From: Galerina marginata
Taxonomy: Eukaryota > Basidiomycota > Agaricomycetes > Agaricales > Galerinaceae
Direction: 5' to 3'
DNA: 64,000 nucleotides
Assembly: GCA_023014335.1 (NCBI GenBank)
Contig: JAECYW010000001.1
Location: forward strand, 1,054,001-1,118,000
Shown here: positions 38,097 to 48,532 of the stretch, piece after piece
Layout of the letters: each line of letters starts with the position of its first letter
Position numbering within the stretch: the stretch's first letter is position 1
Program-made: the position numbers and the translations under genes
Notes under the pieces: generated by a model
Told to the model about the DNA's origin: nothing
Seen by the model: the letters and a program-made list of their open reading frames with translations, nothing else
The model's database searches: none

Positions 38097-38238
38097 GGAC
38101 GGTGGGTACAAAGTTTGAAATGACTGAGCACGCTTTGTCATTGGTCCTTTCGACTCCGCTATTGGCTCCACGAACCAATCACGACGGCAGATGGTGTTGG
38201 TAAACAACTGTCATCAACGACCCCATCCTCCTTAACTC
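38097..38238. promoter_or_regulatory. shared promoter of ISU1 and TAF9
   Basis: Only 142 bases lie between the diverging start codons. It contains a CCAAT-type motif on both strands (ATTGG near 38138 and 38160, CCAAT near 38174), a candidate site for the HAP complex that controls respiratory genes in fungi. Confidence 0.5.
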
Positions 38239-39101
38239 ATGTCGCGGCCGGCGGATAATCTGCCATCCACCGCTAGGGCCATCGCCCTTGTGCTCTCCTC
38301 CGCGCCGTCCGTCCAGGATGCACAACCGGGTGTACTGCACCAGCTCCTCGAGTTTGCGCATAGGTACACGACCCAGGTCATGACGGACGCAAGCGTCTAC
38401 GCTGACCATGCCAATCGCGGGGGAAAGATCGAGATGGACGACATCACGCTTGCGGTTCAAGCACGCGTTGGTTGGGAGTTTGGAGGACGCGTGCCAAAGG
38501 AGGTTAGTCGCGTCTTGCTTTTTGTTGCGCCTTGATAACCATATGACATCACCAGTACACTCTATCTCTCGCCTCCGAAGTCAATGCGGCCCCTCTGCCT
38601 GCCGTGCCAGAAATATTTGGTGTCCGCCTCCCTCCAGCCTCAGAATGCCTCGCCTCCGTCGACTTTGATTTGATCCCAAACAAGCCACCACCCGGTGTCA
38701 AACTGTTCGACGAAGAAATAGAGGAGATCGAAGATTCCGAGTCCGAGTCCGAGTCGGAGGATGACGTGGAGATGGAGCCAACACCAATAGCCGCAGGCAG
38801 ACAACAAACACGAGAAATGTCAACTACATCACAAGACCAGACCTTGGGCGATGCACCTTTCCCCATCAGCGCTATCGCTACCCCGTCAGATATCGATATG
38901 CTTGGAACCCCAGCGGGTGCTGGAGTCCGCATGGAGGCTGAGGAAGGGAGTGATGCTGCAGAGGACGAGGAGGACGGGTTATTCGCTGGAGGTGACGATG
39001 AAGAGGAGGAGAGTGATGCAATGGAGGAGGTATCAACATCTTTAGTGGAGCCAACTAATGGTGTTAAAAGAAAACTTGTCGAGGAAGACGATTATGACTA
39101 A
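38239..39101 (+). CDS. TAF9: TFIID/SAGA subunit TAF9
   Basis: Histone-fold TAF that pairs with TAF6 in TFIID and SAGA. Two exons: 38239-38502 and 38556-39101; 269 residues. The histone fold covers about residues 8-90 (VLHQLLEFAHRYTTQVM, DASVYADHA, IEMDDITLAVQARV). The TAF9-specific FGVRLPP motif follows in exon 2, with IPNKPPPG. The C-terminal half is very acidic (EIEEIEDSESESESEDDVEME and later Glu/Asp runs), and the end KRKLVEEDDYD is basic then acidic. Start is the only in-frame ATG with the fold complete. Confidence 0.92.
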
Positions 39102-39219
39102 CAGTTCAGGTACGAGTAGGATGTGCATACTTATGAAGTTACGATTAAAGAACATGGTGTATTGTAGCATGCATAGCAATCCCGATCTATAAATATTCCT
39201 GCAAGACAGCCCATAAGCA

Positions 39220-40993
39220 TCACCACCCCAAGCTTCCAGGGTATTGCTTGGCTGCAATAGCCAACAACAAGAAAAGGACAGTTAAGAGGGCGACGAGGAT
39301 GAGACCAAAGGCTATACAGAAATCGTTAGCCATAGTGGTGGATAAATTAAGAAAATACATACAGGAACCTTCAACCTCCTTCGGTATTGACACGATTCTA
39401 ATAGAGTTGTCCGGACTTCCAGAGACGAGTAACGAAGCATCCAAACTGAATCTGATTAGGGTTGGCGGGAACTCGTGAGCTTTCAAAATTGAAGCGAGGG
39501 GCTACAAGCAGCCATGTTAGTCTATAGCTTCGCTCAGCGGCAAAGAACATACAACAAGAGTTTTGGCATCCAACACCCCGATAGTCAGGTCTGACGAACC
39601 ATATCCTATAAAGCGACCGTCCGAGCTATTACCGCGTCGCAAGTATAAGATAAAATATCAACCCCAAGAGTCAGACCGTCCTCACCTGACGTCCATGCAT
39701 GTAAGACCCCCATCTACCACTTTTCTTGTTTTCTCGGCCGTCCAAGTAACTGCATTCCATTTGCAAATATACGCACGACGGCTGGCTTTTTTGCTTTGGC
39801 GGCTGCGAGGCGGTGACGCGTTAATGACTGTGTAGAAGGTTTGCTCGTCTAGGGGATGAAATCTGCCAAGTTGACATCTAGGTTGGCTACTGTATATTCT
39901 GGTGGTTAAGACTCGCACCTGCCAACTCGGAATGTGCTTCCTTCACCTGTAGAAGAGGGTAGTTCCACGGTATTTTCCAGTTCCAGAGCTTTGAGTTTCT
40001 CTTTTTGTGAGTCAGTTGCCGGCTTTGATTTCTTTTTGCCTTTCTTGGGTGATGGAGATGTAGGTGATGTTGGGGAAGCATCCGACGAGGGTAGGACGTA
40101 CGCCAGAAGATGATGTGTTGTTGTTATTACTAACTGACAGAAGAGAGCAGACATGAAGGGAAGGAGTGTGTTAACAAATGACTTAACATACCAGTTTGTT
40201 CGAAAACGAGGCATCATAGATCTCTTTCTCAGTATGAATTGTTTCTGCGATAGGTTCCAGAGACGGAAATGAGAGGAGAGTGAGCTGTGAATTTCTATCT
40301 TCAGATAACAGTGACGAATGTGAAAAGAATTAGAATTCAACGAACATCATGTGAACCAGCGACAGCTAGAAGAGTCCCATCTGGCGACAACACTGTAACT
40401 TTCTATAACTCGTTAACCTCTCGCACAACGCTCCAGTTAATTCGTAGTTACCTGGAAGTCGTCCATGTCACCAGCTGGCAGTGTATTTCGCGTGCTAAGT
40501 AGCTGGATTCTGGCGGACGCTATATGAATGTTGCTTCTAGCATAGAGCAAAGGGTTGAACATACTTTGCATTTGCGACATTAAATGCGCGGCAGTTGTGA
40601 TTCTCTCCTTTTAAAATTTTCTCCTCGACACTGTTAACCCCACAAATTATGGTTCCCGTCTATAGCAAAGTAAGGCACGAAATGACCAGGAAGTCTGTCG
40701 ATGCCCACCGTTGGGTACGCCGCCATGCTCATTGGGGCGTCTTCTCCTTTTTCAAACTCGAATTCATCCTTAAGCTCAATGCCACAATCCTTGCTTAGGT
40801 CGTAAAGTCGCTGAACATATTTATGGTGAGTTTAACCAGGACTAACAAATTAGTCAAGCTTACGAGTTTATTTTTGATTCCACTCCTCGAAGCGCCTCCT
40901 CCACCGCCCAACACGACCTGGTTTGGAGACAGAAATGCACAAGAGTAGACGGGAAACGACTGGAAGGGGGTGCGATGTGTGTTTAGGACGCAT
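39220..40993 (-). CDS. SEC12: ER Sar1 exchange factor SEC12 / PREB-like WD40 protein (one frameshift)
   Basis: ER membrane guanine-nucleotide exchange factor that recruits Sar1 to start COPII coats. Eleven exons: 40993-40864, 40810-40709, 40659-40565, 40509-40452, 40402-40357, 40298-40192, 40133-39919, 39862-39686, 39625-39553, 39501-39369, 39311-39220; 408 residues. Landmarks: VVLGGGGGASRSGIKNKL (the N-terminal Gly loop that contacts Sar1), EKGEDAPMSMAAYP, VLSPDGTLLAVA, SSDGRFIGYGSSDLTIGVLD, LKAHEFPPT and SGSPDNSIRIV. One membrane span lies at the C-terminus (LILVALLTVLFLLLAIAA). Exon 1 needs one base removed from GGGGG (plus strand 40966-40970) to join MRPKHTSHP to FQSFPVYSC; all ten later phases agree. 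Confidence 0.88.
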
Positions 40994-41219
40994 GGTGAGC
41001 TCGATAAAGGACGAATTGCAAAGCTTCGTCGCAGTTGAGGATCGAACGTGGATGGTGACGCACAATTTCAGATCAGGTGACTGCATGGATTCGGGCCGCC
41101 GCCTCAGGGGAGTGGGCAATTTCAGGCATCCACCATCAGTTTGCTCTCCTTTCCTCGTGGAGGGACCGCGCATGCAGGTTCCCTTTCCTTTTCCCTGTTG
41201 AAATTCACTAGCCAGTCGT
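40994..41219. promoter_or_regulatory. shared promoter of SEC12 and the NIPA-type gene
   Basis: About 226 bases between diverging starts. No factor site was recognised. Confidence 0.4.
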
Positions 41220-43491
41220 ATGATATCTATTCTCTCTGCGGACAAAGCTAGTGCTGTGTGGTCCACAATGAAACTAGTTGAAGCTGGGTCTTCATCTGTA
41301 CTGGCTCTTCGAGGCATGGACGACCTCCCGAAAATCACGACAAGAGCTTTCATTGGAATTGTAGTCGCTGTATCTGGCAATATCCTCATCTCACTGGCAC
41401 TTAACCTGCAGAAGCTTGCCCACAAACGGGTGGACAGGATGAAGATAGCCGCGGCAACTTCGAGTAGCGCGGAACAACGTAAATATAATGACCTTCTATG
41501 TAGTGCATCCCACTCAATTATCTCAGAGGGTACAAGCTTTGATGAACGCGACGAGGACGAGGAAATCCGAGCCCACCATGCAGAGGACGACGTATTTTCC
41601 AACAGACCATCTGGTACGACCGACGCAGAGTTGCAGCCTCTCATGGCCTTCCCAGAGACTATGGTTCGAGATTATGGCGCCGGAGCATCTGAAGCTACTC
41701 CAAATCGACAAGGAAACAAAGTCAAACGCTTTTTTGCTTCTCGCTTTAGCCCTCCACGGAGTCGCAATAATTCATCACAAGCCAAGTTTATTGTGCCTGT
41801 TGAAATCGTGACCGAAGATGCTGCTTTACATGGCCTTCAATCCAACAATAAAAAGCAGGATCGCGAAGGCGGTAATTATGATGCGGTAGAGCGCAATGAA
41901 GGAGAATATTTGAAATCTAAATTATGGTATAATTTCGTCAAGACCATTGGCTTTAATTCACACTGATCACACTTTTGGAGGTGGCTTGGTTTCCTACTTA
42001 TGAACATCGGCGAAATGGGGAACTTTATCTCCTACGCCTTTGCACCAGCTTCCGTGGTAGCCCCTCTCGGTACTGTACGTCCACTCCTACTATTTACATC
42101 AGGAATCATCTGTTTAACTCCGATTATTATCAGTTTGCCCTTATGGCCAACTGCTTCTTCGCCCCTTTATTGCTCGGTGAATACTTTCGCATGGTAAGCC
42201 AGTTCTCTTCTGCGTGATTAAAAGGCTCGATGAACATCAGTATTACAGAAAGATCTTTTAGGTGTCGCAATTGCTATAATCGGTGCGGTTACGGTTGTCC
42301 TAGCTTCCAATGCGTCGGACACGCGATTGGATCCCGATGGACTTCTCAATGCCATTTCTCAAACGACTTTTATTGTCTATTCGTGCGTCTATATCGCGGG
42401 CGCCATTGTACTGGCGACGCTTTCGGAGGGACGCATCGGCAAGACGTGGGTTTTTGTCGATATTGGCCTTTGCGCACTTTTTGGTGCGTTCTTTCTTCCC
42501 TACGTCGCATCGACTTTTTATTGGGATTTCATTTTCGAGGTGGTTTTACTGTACTTTCAACAAAAGCTATTTCCACTTTGCTCACACTCCGATGGATCGA
42601 AATATTCACTTTTTGGATAACCTATCCTTTGATAGCGGTACGGTGGTTAAAAAGGACACAACTACAAGTTATTTACGCCGTTTAGGTCCTGATCCTCACT
42701 GGTGTCGGCCAGATTCGGTATCTCAATCGAGCCCTGATGCGGTTTGACAGCAAGGTAAGAAACCCCCATGTTCCGTATAAATTCTGTGTTGACAAGATTC
42801 AGGTGGTGATACCAATACAATTTGTTCTGTTTACCTTATCAGCTATCATTGGCTCGGCTATCCTTTATGGCGACTTCCAGAAGGCGAAATTCCACGAAAT
42901 CGTCACTTTCCTTTACGGCTGCGCTGCTACATTCACCGGCGTGTTCATTATAGCCTGGACCTCAAAAGAGTCTGGCGATGAAGATCTCAATGACCTTCCC
43001 GTCGAGTCAGGAGATGATGGCATAGTCACTGACCCAAGTCAGGCAACCCCTGAGGGCACCCACCTGGGCCTGGGTACTATAGGCAGACGAAGACGGGCCA
43101 CTCTTGTCCTGCCGAGTGGCATAGGCGACATTAGAGATACCCCAAACTTACGGCACAAACGAAGTGCAGTTGGCATGATGGGGATTTCCCCGGCCCAAGT
43201 AAGACAGCACTCCACCTCCTGCGTCGTTAAATTTCTGATTATTATCTATAGCATCTCTTACTTGTACATACTCCCCCCCGTGAGATTCCTTTGCGCAACA
43301 GAATAGATGTGGATGGCGATGTGGAAAGAGGTGGTCATACGCCAGATTCCGTTGGCAGGCGGAGGACATTGAGTTGGTATGGGTCTGATGGGCACCAAGA
43401 CAGAAATAGCAGGACTACTAGGAACAGTAGTGTCGTTGGTCGACCTGAGAAATGGTGCTGGGAGGGTAGGCAGTCTGGAAGAACGATCTAA
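41220..43491 (+). CDS. NIPA-type (DUF803) magnesium transporter-like membrane protein
   Basis: Multi-span protein of the NIPA family (drug/metabolite transporter fold), 621 residues. Eight exons: 41220-41926, 41981-42074, 42134-42193, 42249-42483, 42540-42637, 42686-42754, 42803-43198, 43285-43491. Family signature in exons 2-5: GEMGNFISYAFAPASVVAPLGT, NCFFAPLLLGE, DLLGVAIAIIGAVTVVLAS and GFTVLSTKAISTLL. The first span (FIGIVVAVSGNILISLALNL) precedes a hydrophilic insert of about 150 residues, unusual against animal NIPAs but common in fungi. The acidic and Arg/Ser-rich C-tail is cytoplasmic. Later in-frame ATGs at 41268 and 41316 are equally possible starts. The last acceptor (GTGAG) is weak. 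Confidence 0.85.
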
Positions 43492-44942
43492 CGTGCCGAA
43501 TGTTGGTAACCGATGAGCTATCTCTATATCTAGTGTACCTTTCATTAAGTATATTCTTACCTAAGGAGGCAAGGGTCATGCTCTGATCTAGTTTACTCGA
43601 GTACGAGTATATTGTACTCGTAGTAGTATATACAGGCGGGATACATGGACCGCATATATTTACGGGCATTTCAGCTCCAGGTGCAAACAGCTGTCAAACA
43701 ACCGTATCATGTCGACGATTTCGCGTCCAAAGGCTTCTACACATCGCGAATGTTGGGTCGGTGATTACTTTTACAAAGGTCAATGCCTGACGAGTCATGG
43801 ATGTACCTCGGGGATTGGGTTGACTTCTGCGTCTCTCAACCCACGGCACACGCAACCCCAAACTTTTAGCTACTCGCATTCTCTTGTCACAGGATGCATT
43901 TGGCCCACTCAGCTCCAGTTGTACAATTTACTTATGAAAAACGGGGCCGATTTCGAGCTAGTCACTTAGAGTGCGCCTGAACTGGACTTGGATCGAACTG
44001 TACGTATTTGAACGTTGTCACCTGTTGGTCAACCTGACTACTCAAACTTCTTCCCAAAAACTTCCCCGGTTTCAATCAGCTGGCAGCTCATCGTCAGCTC
44101 TTCGAGACGTAGAACGTATTGGAGTCAGTTATTGGAGTAATTAGTGAAGCTGACGCCGACTTGCCGCCTCTAGGCCCTTCTTTCGTTGTCCTCCGCGGCT
44201 GCACTGAGCCAGATGCTTTTGTTACCAGAAAGTCGTACCTGATTTCCATGCCTTCCAAGCACTGGAAGAGTGGAAGTGTCTTTCAGAAGCCTGCCGATCA
44301 GACAGCAAGAACTTCTCTACATTTTGTTCGTTCTGCCCGGTATTCCTTTCTTGCTATCAAACTGCTTACAACTTGCTTACCCTACGAATGTCCGATACGA
44401 TAGCGCCTCAAACCTCTGTGTCTGTCCTTCACTGCTCACTCTAAGGTTGTTCAATTTACTATTTGATGGCATCCCGTTTGACAATTATTTCTTCGATAAG
44501 GCTTCAATTTCCGCCGCATTGTAGCAGACCTCCCATCCCCGGTCGCTTTTCCCAGCCAGCGGACATTATATTGGCCATGATAGTCCCGCGGATAGAGCTG
44601 TCATTCAAGGCTTGATTCTCTGAGAACGCCGCCGCCGCGTTTTATCTAAATCTGCATTTTGAATTGAAGGCCTTTCTGCGAATATGTCTATATATTCGGA
44701 TTACCCGTCGGCATAATAAGCCATGGACCTACATTACATCTATCAGTTTCCAGCCGGTCAAACACTTCCGACACCGTTGTTAGATGCGCTGATCGCGTAC
44801 TAGGACCGCTGCAACTCCTGTTCGGGCATTTCGAGCTGTCAAAAGTGAAGTGCTAGGCTCCGTTAGGACTGCAGTTTAAAGAATATATATCCCAACCACC
44901 CAGACTTTCAACGCTACATCACCAGCGCCATTGCACATCTCA
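43492..44942. other. gene-poor stretch upstream of the P450
   Basis: Short plus frames at 43709-43969 and 44119-44403 have no domain and no splice partners. They may be remnants of a decayed gene. The last 60 bases before the P450 ATG include a TATA-like gaatatatat near 44880. Confidence 0.35.
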
Positions 44943-46890
44943 ATGAATATTTTGATCAGCGACACCGTTCATGCGACAATCTTTCTGCCTTATGTCATCC
45001 TTATTTCCGGACTTCTGGCCGTGGTCCAAAGACTTTTCTTCCATCCATTATCCTCGTTTCCTGGTCCTCGGTTAGCTGCCGCTTCGTCTCTTTATAAAAC
45101 CTACTACGAGGTTATGAAAGGTGGAGAACTGTTGGAACGGATTCATCACTTGCATTCAATACATGGTAAGTCCCCATACCCCCTTTCAACTATTGCTTTA
45201 AAACATTTCCCATTCGCAGGCCCAGTCATTCGTATTGGCCCTAATGAAGTTAGCCTCTTCGTATCGTGTTCCACGTCGATGCTAATTCGTTCCATGATTT
45301 GCAGCTTCATTTCGCAGATTTTCGCGCATATTCAGAGATTTATTCTGTTGGATCTCACCTCACAAAAGACCCACAATTCTACAGCTGCTTTGGTGCCAGC
45401 GGTTCTGCCTTTGGTGCCATTGACCCTCGTGCCTCCAAGATGAGACGGGGCTTCATGCACGCGTTCTTTTCCAGGCGAGCTGTTATTCGGTTAGAAGACG
45501 TGATCCAACAAAAGGTAAGGCCTTAGCATTTTTATTGATATTTCGAATGAAACTCCACCACCAGGTTGAACGACTTGTGTCGAAGCTGGAAAAGTCGTAC
45601 ACACCCCAGAATGCATTCCTCGCCTTTCGAAGTGCCACTCTTGACATTATCACAAGCTATATGTTTGGACATTGTCTCGACGCTCTCGACTATCCCGACT
45701 TTCGTTCCCCTCTTCTTTTAAATATCCAACTAGCCTTGCCACTCTTGTGGGTCATCAAATCTTTCCCTTGTTTTATCCCCGTTCTTGCCATCCTTCCTAG
45801 TTGGACTGGGCGGCGGTTGCATGAACAATTTAAAGCACTCCTATTCATTAGGGAATTTCTCTTATCTTGGTTGGGCAGGACCGCAAAAGAGGCAGAAATG
45901 TATCCTGATTCACACGACTATACAATCTGTCACCATCTCTTCTACGCCTCGGCCAAAGCAAGCGACGCCTTTCCCTCCCTGCAGTCCGTGGTACATGAAG
46001 CCTTATCGCTTCTCCAGGCAGGAAGCGATACCGTTGGTAATACTTGCACCGTTGGGACTTTCTACGTCCTGAACGACAAGGCCGTGTACGCCAGGCTTGT
46101 CGAAGAACTTCGGTCAAATTGGCCCGACAAGGACCAACCTATTGAACTATCTATTTTACAAAATATGCCATACCTTGTGAGGTTCTTTTTCTTCTCGAAT
46201 GAACCGGCAACCTTAATGGTTCATCTACACAGACAGCCGTCATTAAGGAGGCTCTGCGTCTTTCTCATGGATTCGTAACCCCACTGCCTCGCGTTGTCGG
46301 CCCAGCTGGTGCAAGAATCATTGGCCGATATATACCGCCCAACGTATGTGGTTTTCGTCTGTGATTGGGCTTGTAATTGACTTCGTTAGACTGTGGTTGG
46401 TATGAGCGTCACCTACGTTCACTTGAATTCAGCACTATTTCCAGGCCCCACTCTCTTCACACCAGAAAGATGGCTTCAGCCCTCTTCTCACAAATTAAGC
46501 CGTTACCTGGTACCGTTTTCGGCTGGACCACGGATGTGTCTTGGTGTCAGGTATGTATGTCTTGTGATTAGCCACTTGTGATTAAACCTTAGCTTTCGAA
46601 GCATGGCGTGGGCAGAGCTGTACCTCTTCTTTGGTTACATGTTTAGGAAGTTGGACCTACAGATTGTTGACACAGAGTATGTGAATTTCTCGTGCGTTGA
46701 GGCACCTCGCCTCATTGTTTGTCATAGCATTGGGGATTTTTGCACTTTCAAGGATTACTTTGTCCCCGTCCATGAAGGAAGGCATTTACATATACAGAAC
46801 GTGGACCAATGCATCGCCATATCAAGCCCCTCCAGTCGACCGGGAGGATCTTCAGCGAATCGCACGGCTTCTTCTACAACAATGTCCTAA
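44943..46890 (+). CDS. cytochrome P450 monooxygenase
   Basis: ER-anchored heme monooxygenase, 530 residues. Eight exons: 44943-45165, 45220-45248, 45305-45514, 45565-46176, 46233-46343, 46390-46550, 46593-46676, 46728-46890. N-terminal anchor (FLPYVILISGLLAVVQRLFF) then a Pro-rich hinge (HPLSSFPGPRLA). I-helix AGSDTVG, K-helix KEALR, PERF-like FTPERW and heme loop FSAGPRMCLG are all present, so it should be active. WKDYF-like FKDYFVPV near the C-terminus places it with the fungal CYP families related to trichothecene and benzoate-type enzymes. The stop lies 17 bases inside the convergent GH105 stop. Substrate unknown. Confidence 0.9.
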
Positions 46891-48241
46891 AGTACTCTGT
46901 AAGTGCCAGTAAGGCAAGGCTTTGACCGTAAGGCATGCTTGTTAATGGCACTTTCTTGTAGCTCTCTGCATCGTTAAAAACTGGTGTTCCGAATGATACA
47001 TTCATCAATTCGCCTCCTGCTGAAATATTATTGATGATTCCTGCGATTGCCTTCTTTGACGCGGCCAGATAGCGCTCTTCCTTTGGAATCAGCCTCAGCC
47101 TGATAGATTTCAATATTCCATAGGCAAATCCCGCAGTTGCAGAAGCCTCTAGATAGGACGTTGGGTCATCGAGGATTGTGTGCCAAAGTCCAGAATCGTG
47201 GTCTTGGCACCCAATTAGCGCATCGATTTGTGCATTCAACGTCGAAACCAAGAATAAATGAATACTGTCACCGCGAGGAAGGTTCAGCAGCTCAAGGAAG
47301 TCGGGTATTGCCACCGTCACCCAGCAGTTTCCCCGTGCCCACCTTACATGGCCGAAATGATGTCGCCCCGAAAACGTCCAGCCTATTGTTCATTAGTCTC
47401 TGATCCTATTTGCGAATACAATCTCACCGTGAAACCATAAACCAGTCTGGATATCTCTAAGGTACTGGATGCTAAAACTACTTCAGTTCCCCGCTCTCTG
47501 GCAATTTGTCCGCCGATGCTTACTGAAGAAGAAACTGTCTTTTGGCCTCCTCCAAGTATTCCTTGCGCCCCAGAACCAGTCCGATCTTCGTCAGCGGCAA
47601 GACGGTCATCATGAGCGTATCATCCCAGAGCTGCTGCTTGTTTTCTTCCAGATAGGTAACGTGCTGTAACCCTCCTTCCTCTGTGCGCGGCATCTCATAC
47701 ATAACCCACTCGGCCCAGGAGTCAAGGTGTATACCATAGCTGGCGAGACCTGAACCTTGGAGGTACGCGGCTGTAAGGAGAGGCGACATCGTGTTTACGT
47801 TCTCACAAGACGACACAATATTGGGTCAGTCTGTTCGTGCTTCTACGTTTTCCTTTATCTCACCTTTGAGGTGCCCACCTCGAACCGATCACGAAACCAG
47901 TCGAAACAGATTTTCAAGGCGTTTTGGTCACCAGTTATTTCGTGGAACTGCCAGAGCCCATACAAGCCTAACATGATCAAATCAGCTCTGATAACTAGGG
48001 CTAGCCCAAGCAAGTCTTGCCAATTCCGTGCGTCCACTGTACGTTCTTTAGTTTATTTCCTCGTAGGTAGGTTGATGCTCACCTCCCAGTCATTCCAACC
48101 TTTAGTATCTATAACTCGACCATCTGCTAGAGTCAAGAGATATTCTCCAGTCGTGTCTTCGATGTTGACCAAGCATTTTATCAAGTTTGAGATATGTCCA
48201 ATAATCTGAGCTTTCAGTGGATTGATGTTTCTGTGGGACAT
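46874..48241 (-). CDS. GH105 unsaturated rhamnogalacturonyl/glucuronyl hydrolase
   Basis: Enzyme of the (alpha/alpha)6 barrel GH88/GH105 clan, which hydrates the 4,5-double bond of unsaturated uronic acid ends made by pectate or rhamnogalacturonan lyases. Six exons: 48241-48083, 48036-48021, 47967-47864, 47801-47524, 47471-47428, 47382-46874; 369 residues. Landmarks: NDWEWTHGIGLYGLW, QLWDDTLMM (catalytic Asp region), HVRWARGNCW and SATAGFAYG. Family members usually read WARGNGW; here the second Gly is Cys. There is no signal peptide, so it should act inside the cell on imported oligosaccharides. Exon 2 is 16 bases and the intron after it begins with GC (donor G|GCAAGA). Divergent from the MFS gene at 48533. 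Confidence 0.9.
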
Positions 48242-48532
48242 TTTCTTAGAGAAGCAGCCAACGTGAGTGCGGTTTTATACCAGGCGAATTCTCATTATTG
48301 GGGTTATCCGGGCCGTCCTAGAGCCATTGGGTCATGCCAAGTTTACCCATGCCTGAAAATGCGTTCTACGAGGAGAAAGATCTTTATCTGCATGTCGAAT
48401 GAAACCTTCTTCCGCTACAAAAAGGGTTTGCACCACTAACCGGACCGCTTCACTTTCCTTAATAAAAACCCACACTGGGCAGTGTTTCCCTCGTTGACTT
48501 TTTCCCAACTCTGCCAGCCCTTCGCCATTGAA
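48242..48532. promoter_or_regulatory. shared promoter of GH105 and the MFS transporter
   Basis: A 291-base gap between diverging starts of a catabolic hydrolase and a transporter, suggesting joint induction. No regulator site was recognised with confidence. Confidence 0.45.
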
